Below are positions 51,368-58,969 of a DNA stretch of 64,000 nucleotides, one piece after another. This DNA is from Candidatus Neomicrothrix sp. UBA2983. GTDB lineage: Bacteria; Actinomycetota; Acidimicrobiia; Acidimicrobiales; MedAcidi-G1. Positions within the stretch are counted from its first letter, which is position 1, and each line of letters opens with the position of its first letter. Below the pieces are notes generated by a model. The model did not search any database. It saw only the letters and a program-made list of their open reading frames with translations, and was not told where the DNA came from. Location of the stretch: the NCBI GenBank assembly GCA_002346745.1, contig DEAL01000016.1, positions 1 to 64,000 on the forward strand, given 5' to 3'. Position numbers and translations under genes: made by a program.

Positions 51368-52606
51368 ATGGCCATCGACTTCAGCCTCACGCCGGAACTC
51401 GAGGAGATCCGCCTGCGGGTCCGCACCTTCGTCGACGACGTCGTGAAACCCGGCGAGGCCCGCATCGAGGGGAAGGCCGGGGCGCCGGCGCTCGACGGCA
51501 AGGAACGGCTCACCGAACTGATCACCCTCCGCAAGCAGGCCATCGCCGAGGGCCTATGGCTGCCGCACATGCCCGAGGAGTGGGGCGGCATGGGACTCGG
51601 CCACGTCGAGCTGGCCATGGTCCAGGCCGAGGCTGCCAAGTCGTACTACGGGCCGTGGGTGCTCAACTGCCAGGCCCCCGACGAGGGCAACATGCACACA
51701 CTGCTCCACTGGGGCACCGACGAGCAGAAGGAGGACTACCTCCGGCCGCTCTGCGAGGGGCGCACCTGGTCCTGTTTCGCCATGACCGAGCCCGAGGTGG
51801 CCGGCTCCGACCCGACGCTCATCCGCACCAACGCCTATCAGGACGGCGAGGAGTGGGTGGTCAACGGCCACAAGTGGTTCATCTCCAACGCCCACCGGGC
51901 CAGGTTCGCCATCCTCATCGCCCGCACCGAGGACGACCCCGACATCCCCCAGGCCGCCAACACGGCCTTCCTCGTCGACATCCCGCAGGACGGCTGGACC
52001 GAGGTGCGCCAGATCGAGACCATGCACGGCTCGACCGGCCACTCCGAGATCCGCATCGAGGACCTTCGCATCCACGAGTCCAAGATGCTGGGCGGCCGCG
52101 GGCAGGGCCACCTGCTCGGCCAGTACCGGCTGGGACCGGCCCGGCTGGCCCACTGCATGCGCTGGATCGCCCAGGCCGAGATGGCCCTCGACATGATGGT
52201 CGAGCGGTCCCTCGAGCGCTTCAGCCACGGGTCGCTGCTGGCCGAGAAGCAGGGCATCCAGTGGCTGATCGCCGACTCGACGATGGAGCTCTACCAGTCG
52301 AAGCTGATGGTCCTGCACGCCGCCTACAAGATCGACCGCGGCGAGGACTTCAAGTCCGAGGTGTCGATGGCCAAGCACTTCGTGGCGAACTCCCTGAACC
52401 GCATCATCGACCGGGCGATCCAGGTGCACGGGGCGCTCGGCTATTCGACCGACACCCCGCTGGCGCACATGTTCCAGCAGGCCCGTTGGGCCCGGTTCGC
52501 CGACGGCGCCGACGAAGTCCACCAGATGCGCATCGCCCAGCGGTCCATCAACGCCTTCACCGACAGCGGCACCACCAAGGCCGCCACCGGCAACCTTCCG
52601 ATCTGA
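51368..52606 (+). CDS. Acyl-CoA dehydrogenase family protein
   Basis: 412-residue FAD enzyme: LWLPHMPEEWGGMGLGHVEL, FAMTEPEVAGSDPTLIRTNA, WVVNGHKWFISNAHRARFAI and AIQVHGALGYSTDTPLAHMF are standard acyl-CoA dehydrogenase segments. It would introduce the first double bond in an acyl-CoA. The electron acceptor ETF is not encoded nearby. The gene is between the SDR and thiolase genes of the same operon. Confidence 0.94.
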   Translation: MAIDFSLTPELEEIRLRVRTFVDDVVKPGEARIEGKAGAPALDGKERLTELITLRKQAIAEGLWLPHMPEEWGGMGLGHVELAMVQAEAAKSYYGPWVLNCQAPDEGNMHTLLHWGTDEQKEDYLRPLCEGRTWSCFAMTEPEVAGSDPTLIRTNAYQDGEEWVVNGHKWFISNAHRARFAILIARTEDDPDIPQAANTAFLVDIPQDGWTEVRQIETMHGSTGHSEIRIEDLRIHESKMLGGRGQGHLLGQYRLGPARLAHCMRWIAQAEMALDMMVERSLERFSHGSLLAEKQGIQWLIADSTMELYQSKLMVLHAAYKIDRGEDFKSEVSMAKHFVANSLNRIIDRAIQVHGALGYSTDTPLAHMFQQARWARFADGADEVHQMRIAQRSINAFTDSGTTKAATGNLPI

Positions 52607-52654
52607 CGAGAACCCCCGACTGCCACCGACTGTCCCCGAACACCGGAGCCCGCC

Positions 52655-53848
52655 ATGACCAGCAACCCCGCCAACACCGTCGTCATCGTCGACGCCGTAC
52701 GCACCCCGATCGGGCGCCGCAACGGTGGCCTGTCCGGCTGCCACTCGGTCGACGTGCTCGGCACCGCCCAGAAGGCGCTGTTCGACCGCACCGGGATCGA
52801 CCCGCTCGAGGTCGGCCAGGTGGTCGGGGGCTGCGTCGGCCAGGTCGGCATGCAGTCCATGAACGTCACCCGCACCGCCTGGCTGACCGCCGGGCTGCCG
52901 ATCGACGTGCCGGCCACCACCGTCGACGCCCAGTGCGGCTCGTCGCAGCAGGCCACCAACCTGGCGTACGCCCTCGTCGCCTCGGGCACGGTCGACGCCG
53001 CCGTGGGCTGCGGCGTCGAGCTGATGAGCAACGTGAAGTTCGGGGCGACCACCCCCAAGGACCCGGACTCGGGCCGGCCGATCAACCGCAACTACTTCGA
53101 GCACTTCGAGTTCACCACCCAGTTCGAGGGCTCCGAGCGCATGGCCGACCACTGGGGCCTCACCCGCGAGGACTGCGATGCCTTCGGCAAGCGCTCACAG
53201 GACCTGGCCGCCCGGGCATGGGAGGAGGACCGGTTCGGCACCCAGGTCGTGGGCGTCGAGGCGCCGGTGCTCGACGACGAGGGCACCCCGACGGGCGACA
53301 CCCGCACCATCGCCCGCGACGAGGGCCTACGCGAGACCACCCTCGAAGGGCTCGCCCAGCTCAAGCCCTCCGGCCGTCCCGACGGCGTGCACACCGCCGC
53401 CTCCTCGTCGCAGATCTCCGACGGCGCCGGCGCCGTGCTGCTGATGACCGAGGCCAAGGCCGAAGCGCTCGGCCTCACGCCCCTGGCCCGGGTCGTCGAC
53501 ACCTGCCTCGTCGGCTCCGACCCCGAGTTCATGTTGACCGGCCCCATCGGCGCCACGCGGAAGCTCCTCGCCGACAACGGCATGGCCATCGACGACATCG
53601 ACCTCGTCGAGATCAACGAGGCCTTCGCCTCGGTGGTGCTCTGCTGGGAGAAGGAGGTCGGCCCCGACATGGACCGGGTCAACCCCAACGGCGGTGCCAT
53701 CGCCCTCGGCCACCCGCTGGGTGGCACGGGTGCCATCCTCACGACCAAGGCCGTCCACGAGCTGCACCGGGTCGACGGCGAGCACGCCCTCGTCACCATG
53801 TGCTGCGGCGGCGGCCTCGGCACCGGCACCCTCCTGCAGCGGGTCTAG
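52655..53848 (+). CDS. Thiolase (acetyl-CoA C-acyltransferase family)
   Basis: 397-residue thiolase. The nucleophile Cys is in TVDAQCGSSQQATNLA, the His loop is EINEAFASVV and GGAIALGHPLGGTGA, and the second active Cys is in CCGGGLGTGT. It would cleave a 3-ketoacyl-CoA; steroid-type thiolases have similar sequences but assignment is uncertain. It completes the beta-oxidation set with the two upstream genes. Confidence 0.95.
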   Translation: MTSNPANTVVIVDAVRTPIGRRNGGLSGCHSVDVLGTAQKALFDRTGIDPLEVGQVVGGCVGQVGMQSMNVTRTAWLTAGLPIDVPATTVDAQCGSSQQATNLAYALVASGTVDAAVGCGVELMSNVKFGATTPKDPDSGRPINRNYFEHFEFTTQFEGSERMADHWGLTREDCDAFGKRSQDLAARAWEEDRFGTQVVGVEAPVLDDEGTPTGDTRTIARDEGLRETTLEGLAQLKPSGRPDGVHTAASSSQISDGAGAVLLMTEAKAEALGLTPLARVVDTCLVGSDPEFMLTGPIGATRKLLADNGMAIDDIDLVEINEAFASVVLCWEKEVGPDMDRVNPNGGAIALGHPLGGTGAILTTKAVHELHRVDGEHALVTMCCGGGLGTGTLLQRV

Positions 53849-53868
53849 TCCGAGCGCAGGAGCCGGTC

Positions 53869-54939
53869 TTGGGCACCACCTGCCGTGCCGTGGTCTTCCA
53901 CGGCGACGGCACCTGGGACCGCCGCGACGACTTCGCCGTCGCCACGGCTCCGCCGGGCGGGGCCGTACTGGCCGTCGAGGCGGTCGGACTCTGCCACAGT
54001 GACGTCGCCCAGCTGCACGGACACCACCACGTGCCGGGCGAGGTGTCGCCGACCGTGCCCGGCCACGAGATCGTCGGTCGGGTCCACGCCCTCGACGACG
54101 ACGCCGACCTGGGCGTCGAGGTCGGCGACCGGGTGGCCGTCAACATCGTCACCTACGGGGCGCCCTACGAGGGCAACCCGTTCGGCGTGCGCTGCTACGG
54201 CTACTCGTTCGGCCTCGACGAGCGGGAGGGCCTGTGGGGCGGCTACGGCGAGTACATGTCGATCCTGCCCGGCACCCAGCTCGAGCGCCTCACGGAGTCG
54301 GTGGGCGCCGAGGAGCTCACCCTGTTCGAACCGCTCTCGAACATGGTGGCGTGGCTGACCAAGGTGAACCTGCAGGCGGGTCAGACCATCGTGGTCCAGG
54401 GCCCTGGGCACATGGGCCTCACCTGCGCCGCCTACGCCGCCTCGCTGGGCGCAAGGGTCATCGTCACCGGCACCGGTGAGGACGCCATGCGCCTCGAGGT
54501 GGCACGTGAGGTCGGCGCCGACCACATCGTCGACGTGACCGTGGACGACCCCGTCGAGGTCGTGAAGGACCTGACCGGCGGCTTCGGTGCCTCGGTCGCC
54601 GTCGACCTGGCGTCTGCGCCGTCGACGCCGGGGCTGTGCCTCGACCTGGTCCACCACGGCGGTCAGGTGGTGTGGGCCGGCCTCAAGGACCGCGTCGCGG
54701 TTCCGGTCGTGTCCGACCACGTCGTGACCCGCTCGCTCACCGTCCACGGCGGCGCCGGCGGCACGCCGGAGTCGGTCACCGAGGCCTGCCGGATCCTCAA
54801 CACCGGCGACTTCCCGACCGCCCCCCTGCTGGGCGAGGTGGTCGACCTCGACGGCCTCGACCGGGCCATGGAGATCCTGCTGCGCAGCGGCGGCGAGGAC
54901 GCCGTTCGGGCGGTCCTGAGGCACACACCCGCCGCCTAG
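53869..54939 (+). CDS. Zinc-dependent alcohol dehydrogenase family protein (TTG start)
   Basis: 356-residue medium-chain dehydrogenase. Catalytic zinc ligands are in LCHSDVAQLHG and VPGHEIVG; the Rossmann site is VVQGPGHMGLTCAAYAASLG. The four-cysteine structural zinc lobe of classical ADHs is absent. The frame has no ATG or GTG near the conserved N-terminus; a TTG at 53869 preceded by AGGAG with 6 nt spacing is the best start. It is the last gene of the acyl-CoA operon, and its stop abuts that of the convergent SDR gene. Confidence 0.9.
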   Translation: MGTTCRAVVFHGDGTWDRRDDFAVATAPPGGAVLAVEAVGLCHSDVAQLHGHHHVPGEVSPTVPGHEIVGRVHALDDDADLGVEVGDRVAVNIVTYGAPYEGNPFGVRCYGYSFGLDEREGLWGGYGEYMSILPGTQLERLTESVGAEELTLFEPLSNMVAWLTKVNLQAGQTIVVQGPGHMGLTCAAYAASLGARVIVTGTGEDAMRLEVAREVGADHIVDVTVDDPVEVVKDLTGGFGASVAVDLASAPSTPGLCLDLVHHGGQVVWAGLKDRVAVPVVSDHVVTRSLTVHGGAGGTPESVTEACRILNTGDFPTAPLLGEVVDLDGLDRAMEILLRSGGEDAVRAVLRHTPAA

Positions 54940-55758
54940 CTACCCCTGGGACGGGCTCCCGGGACGACTGCGGGACAGGCGTGCGCCGGCGTCGGCGAGG
55001 ATCAGGCCGCCGGTGACGCACCGGGCCAGGTCCGAGGCGAGGAACACCACGAGGCGTCCGAGTTCGTCGTGCTCGGTGGCGCGCTGCAGCGGTGTGGAGG
55101 CCACGACGGCGTCGACGTACTCGTCGGGCAAGGCGGCCGCCACGGTCTCGGTGAGCGTGGTGCCGGGGGCGATGGCCACGACGCGGATGCCCCGCGGCCC
55201 CCACTCGACGGCGGCGGTGTCGGTGAGGTGGTTGATGGCGGCCTTGGCGGCCCCGTAGCCGGCCAGCCCCGGCGCCGCCCGGGTGGTCTCGCCAGAGGTC
55301 ACGTTGACGATCACGCCACCCGCCTCCTGCTCGACCATCACCCGCGCCTCGGCCCGCATGGAGAGCGCCGTGAGCACCAGGTTCTGGTCGAGCACGTCCC
55401 GCCAGGTGTCGCCGTCGAGGTCCAGCAGTGGGGCACTCCCCTTCGGGCCGAGCATCCCGATGTTGTTGACCGCCACGTCGAGGCCGCCCAGTTGCTCGAC
55501 GGCCTCGGCCACCATGCGCTCCAGGTCGGCGTCGTCGCGGGCGTCACCGACCACGGCGACGGCGCGGGGTTCCCCTGACGATTCCGCGTGTTCCTCGGCG
55601 ATGAGCCCGCAGGTCTCGGCGGCCTTGTCGGCACGTACGTCGAGCACCGCCACCGTGGCGCCGGCACGCGCCAGCCAGCGGGCGACCTCCCGGCCGATGC
55701 CGGCCCCGGCGCCCGTGACGAGGGCCCTCGAGCCCGTCAGGTCGATCTCGATGCTCAC
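54940..55758 (-). CDS. SDR-family oxidoreductase
   Basis: 272-residue dehydrogenase: ALVTGAGAGIGREVARWLAR, VLDVRADKAAE, NNIGMLGPKG, catalytic Ser and YGAAK in NVTSGETTRAAPGLAGYGAAK. Start GTG at 55758 with GAGGGGG upstream, 13 nt after the UGSC selenoprotein gene. It is thus the third gene of the minus-strand module partner-domain / UGSC / SDR and may act on the same substrate. Confidence 0.9.
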   Translation of the reverse strand: MSIEIDLTGSRALVTGAGAGIGREVARWLARAGATVAVLDVRADKAAETCGLIAEEHAESSGEPRAVAVVGDARDDADLERMVAEAVEQLGGLDVAVNNIGMLGPKGSAPLLDLDGDTWRDVLDQNLVLTALSMRAEARVMVEQEAGGVIVNVTSGETTRAAPGLAGYGAAKAAINHLTDTAAVEWGPRGIRVVAIAPGTTLTETVAAALPDEYVDAVVASTPLQRATEHDELGRLVVFLASDLARCVTGGLILADAGARLSRSRPGSPSQG

Positions 55759-55771
55759 CGGTCCGGCCCCC

Positions 55772-56308
55772 TCAACGTTCCAAGGCCTCCAGGATCCCGT
55801 CCACGGCCGCTGCGCCCCACTCGGCCACCGTGTGCTCGTCGGTGCCGCCCAACGGGTGTGGAACGGCCACAACCCTGGCGTCGGGTAGTCCGAGGTTCTG
55901 GGCCGACGCCGTCGCCAGTTGGGCGAAGGGGACTGTGGCCAGCACGACGGTCGCCACGCCGGCCTTCTCCAGTTCGACGAGGTCGTGGACACTCCACGAC
56001 GAACACGACCCTCAATCGGCGGAGCCGGTGAGGACGATCCGGACCTCCTTGCTGAGTCCCTCCAGCACCTGCGGCTCACACGCGGTGGCGGCGTTGAACC
56101 CGGCTGCGCCCTTGTCGGTCACCCGGACCACCTCGCCGCCGATGCGCTCGGCCAGGCCCGCTGCCGCCGTCTCGAGGAGTAGTCGGGCGTTGGGCTTGGC
56201 GTTGTCGAGCACCCCGATGCGGCCGTCGACCAGGGCGGGTGCGGCCGGTGCCAACTGCACGGCGCCCTCGGCCAGCGGTCCGGCGGGATCGAGGATGCGG
56301 GCGCTCAT
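55772..56308 (-). CDS. UGSC-family selenoprotein (Sec99)
   Basis: 178-residue protein read through TGA at 56014-56012. Before it: VDGRIGVLDNAKPNARLLLE and VRIVLTGSAD; after it: GSC, SSWSVHDLVELEKAGVATVV, then LGLPDARVVAVPHPLGGTDE. The same U-G-S-C motif and following SVHD-LE--GV pattern occur in the first copy at 21194. Here the third thiol is replaced (SSW instead of TTC). A perfect 7-bp hairpin with loop AGTGT starts 11 nt after the TGA. It lies 30 nt after its partner-domain gene and 13 nt before an SDR gene. Standard calling would give a 98-aa fragment plus an orphan 61-aa ORF. Sits in the cytoplasm; reaction unknown. Confidence 0.88.
55982..56011 (-). promoter_or_regulatory. Candidate SECIS hairpin (UGSC 2)
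   Basis: On the minus strand GTCGTGG (56000-55994) pairs perfectly with CCACGAC (55988-55982) around loop AGTGT; stem begins 11 nt and loop 18 nt after the TGA. Confidence 0.7.
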
Positions 56309-56338
56309 GGAAGCAGGCCGTTCATGGGTGAGAGCCTC

Positions 56339-57391
56339 TCACGCTTCGAGGGCGAGGGTGACGCTGCGGGTCATGCCCCAGGAGGGGATGACGCAGGAGT
56401 GCCTGCCGGCGCCGCCGGTGACGAACACCCGGATGTTGCCGGCCTCCTCGGTCATGGGCAGCAGGTCGTCGTCGGCGGCGTCGCGCATCCAGGGCGCCCA
56501 GGCCAGCAGGTCGAACTGGGCGCGGAACTCTCTGGCCGGACGGCGGGCCGTGGCGAACAGGTGCTCGGCGACGTCGTCGCGGGACCAGCCGGCGGCGGCG
56601 GCCGTGGCGGCGTGTTCGGGGCAGAGGCCGACGAACCACTCGCCGCTCGAGATGCAGGCGTTGTTGACACCGAAGGTGGTCATCGCCGACGCGGCCTTGG
56701 CGAGGATCCGCTCGACGTCGTCGGACTCCATGTCGTGGAAGTTGTGCGGGTTCTCGCCACAGTGGACCGTGACCGCGCTCGGGGCGTCGACGCCGAGGTC
56801 GTGGTGGTACGGCCCCCAGGGGCTGGCGGCGGCGTTCTCGGCGGTGCAGTAGGCGTACTTGGAGGGCTGGCCCTGGGTGGCGGCGTCGCCGGGCCCGGGG
56901 CGGGCGCCGGCCACGTGGAGCAGTACGAGGCGCACGGCACGGCCGACCGTGGCGTTGGCCCGGTTTCCGGGGCCGAAGGCGCCGACCTCGGCATTGAAGC
57001 CCATCTCCGCGACGACCTCGCCGTGCACGATGACGAGCGGCGCCACGGGGTGGGTGGTGGCATTGACGCCCCGCAGGTTGAGGCGCTGCTGTCCCAGCGC
57101 CCGGACGGCGGTGACCACCACCGGGAACACCTCAGGCGGGCAGCCGGCCATCACGGCGTTGACCGCCACGGTGCGCCTCGTGGCGGCGCCTCCCCGCGGT
57201 GGGAGTACGGCCAGCACCTCGTCGGGGTCGGCTCCGGGATCGCCGCCGGCCAGCATCTCCTCGACCCGGTCCCCGGTGGGCGCCACCACGGGGAGCCCGT
57301 CGCCCCACTGGCGCTCCTCGAGGAACGCGTACAGCGCCTCGGGGGACTCGTTCTCCAGGTCGTGGGTCGGTTCTCGTGCCAGTTCCTCCAC
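56339..57391 (-). CDS. UGSC-partner-domain protein, 350 aa
   Basis: Free-standing paralogue of the C-terminal domain of the fusion at 19702-21159. Shared blocks are ERQWGDGLPVVAPTGDRVEE versus DRGWTDGLPVVPPTEARVSR, VAVNAVMAGCPPEVFPVV versus VAVNAVMAGCRPEYLPVV, and GPGNRANATVGRAVRLVL versus GHGNRANSTIGRAVQLVL. There is no thioredoxin domain and no TGA. Start GTG at 57391 with GGGGAG upstream. Cysteines occur at the AVMAGC and VHCGEN positions. The family is not one I can name; its consistent position before UGSC genes suggests a subunit of the same enzyme. Confidence 0.82.
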   Translation of the reverse strand: MEELAREPTHDLENESPEALYAFLEERQWGDGLPVVAPTGDRVEEMLAGGDPGADPDEVLAVLPPRGGAATRRTVAVNAVMAGCPPEVFPVVVTAVRALGQQRLNLRGVNATTHPVAPLVIVHGEVVAEMGFNAEVGAFGPGNRANATVGRAVRLVLLHVAGARPGPGDAATQGQPSKYAYCTAENAAASPWGPYHHDLGVDAPSAVTVHCGENPHNFHDMESDDVERILAKAASAMTTFGVNNACISSGEWFVGLCPEHAATAAAAGWSRDDVAEHLFATARRPAREFRAQFDLLAWAPWMRDAADDDLLPMTEEAGNIRVFVTGGAGRHSCVIPSWGMTRSVTLALEA

Positions 57392-57423
57392 GTGCGCATT
57401 CTCCCCCACCCGGGCCTTCCTGA

Positions 57424-57429
57424 CAGACT
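57424..57429 (+). promoter_or_regulatory. Putative -10 box of the sulfatase gene (CAGACT)
   Basis: CAGACT ends 6 nt before the GTG at 57436; divergent from the UGSC module. Confidence 0.25.
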
Positions 57430-57435
57430 CGCGCC

Positions 57436-58956
57436 GTGGCCGGCTCTCCCCTTCGCATCCTGTGGGTCGACATCGACTCGCTGCGGCCCGACCACCTGGG
57501 CTGCCACGGCTACCCCCGGCCGACCAGCCCGAACATCGACGCCCTCGCCGCCGAGGGGGTCCGCTTCGACCGGCTCTACACCTCCGACTCGCCGTGCCTG
57601 CCGTCCCGCTCGGCGATCCAGACCGGACTGTTCGGCATCCACAACGGCGCCGTCGGGCACGGCGGCACCGCCGCCGACCCGTTCTCCGAGGGCCTGCGGC
57701 GGGGCTTCCGGTCGCCTCGGGCCCACGGCAGCCTGGCTGCGGTGCTGTCCCGGGCCGGACTCTGGACCACGACGATCTCGGTTTTCGGCCAGCACCACTC
57801 GGCACTGCACTGGTACGCCGGGTTCAACGAGGCCATCCAGGATGGCTACCGCACCTGGTCCGCCGAGGGCGTCGGACGGCACGCCCTCGACTGGCTGGAG
57901 CGCAACGCCGACCGGGACCGCTGGTTCCTCCACGTCCACGTCTGGGATCCGCACACGCCGTACACGGGCACCCCCGAGGACGCCGAGGCGCTGGGCGACG
58001 GACGCCCCGTCTGGGTGACCGACGAGATCCTGGCCTGGCACCGCGCTCAGGGCGGCCCGCACTCGGCCAGTGAGGTGCTGGGCTTCGGCAACTCGCCTCT
58101 CTCCGGAAGCCCTTCCTTCCCGTTGCTGCCGGACTCGCTCGAGTCACTCGACGACGTGGCCCGGGCGTTCGACGGTTACGACACCGGCATCCGGCGGGCC
58201 GATGCGCTGGTCGGCCGCCTGCTCGACGCCCTCGCCGCCCAGGGGGTCGCCGACGACACGGTCGTGGTGGTGTCGTCCGACCACGGCGAGAACTTCGGCG
58301 AACTCGGCGTCTGGTGCGACCACCACACCGCCGACGAGTACACGCACCGCATCCCCGGCATCGTCCGCTGGCCCGGAGTCCTGGACGCCCTGGCCGGCTC
58401 ATCGTCCGCCTCCCTCCACTACCACCTCGACCTGTTCGCCACCCTCGTGGAGTTGGCCGGTGCCGCGGTGCCGGCGCACTGGGACGGCGACGGCTTCGCC
58501 GACGTGCTGCGCGACGGGGAGGTGCCGGCCGGACGCAGCGAACTGGTGCTGTCAGCGGCGGCGTGGACGGTGCAGCGCAGCCTTCGCTGGGGCGACCGGC
58601 TCTACGTGCGTACCCGCCACGACGGCTACCACGGCTACCCCGACGAGATGCTCTACCGGCTGGACGAGGACCCCCACCTGCAGGAGGACGTGTCGGCGGC
58701 GCATCCCGACGAGGTCTCAGCGGCGCGGTCGCGCCTCGAGGCCTGGGAGGCCGAGATGCTCAAGAACACGCCGGGCGGGTGCGACCCGCACGACATCGTC
58801 ATGGAGGAGGGCGGCCCGTTCCACGTGTGGGGCGAGCTGCCGGACTACCTGGCGCGGCTCCGGGCCACAGGTCGCGCCCCCATCGCCGACCAGTTGGCGC
58901 GACGCTGGCCGGACGCGGCGTCGGGTGGTGGTCCGGAGAAGATCGGGTACTTCTAG
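57436..58956 (+). CDS. Sulfatase family hydrolase
   Basis: Alkaline-phosphatase-superfamily sulfatase of 506 residues. It starts ILWVDIDSLRPDHLGCHGYP (metal-binding Asp residues) and has the formylglycine motif CLPSR in SPCLPSRSAIQTG, so an FGE-type maturase is expected elsewhere. VVVVSSDHGENFGELGVWCD supplies further metal ligands. No signal peptide is visible, so a cytoplasmic sulfate ester or phosphonate substrate is likely. Start GTG at 57436. It converges with the DmdA-like gene. Confidence 0.93.
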   Translation: MAGSPLRILWVDIDSLRPDHLGCHGYPRPTSPNIDALAAEGVRFDRLYTSDSPCLPSRSAIQTGLFGIHNGAVGHGGTAADPFSEGLRRGFRSPRAHGSLAAVLSRAGLWTTTISVFGQHHSALHWYAGFNEAIQDGYRTWSAEGVGRHALDWLERNADRDRWFLHVHVWDPHTPYTGTPEDAEALGDGRPVWVTDEILAWHRAQGGPHSASEVLGFGNSPLSGSPSFPLLPDSLESLDDVARAFDGYDTGIRRADALVGRLLDALAAQGVADDTVVVVSSDHGENFGELGVWCDHHTADEYTHRIPGIVRWPGVLDALAGSSSASLHYHLDLFATLVELAGAAVPAHWDGDGFADVLRDGEVPAGRSELVLSAAAWTVQRSLRWGDRLYVRTRHDGYHGYPDEMLYRLDEDPHLQEDVSAAHPDEVSAARSRLEAWEAEMLKNTPGGCDPHDIVMEEGGPFHVWGELPDYLARLRATGRAPIADQLARRWPDAASGGGPEKIGYF

Positions 58957-58969
58957 GCGCGGGCCTCGG

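Noticed and set aside
55772..55957. Independent 61-codon ORF
   Set aside because: It is the 3' part of the UGSC selenoprotein gene.
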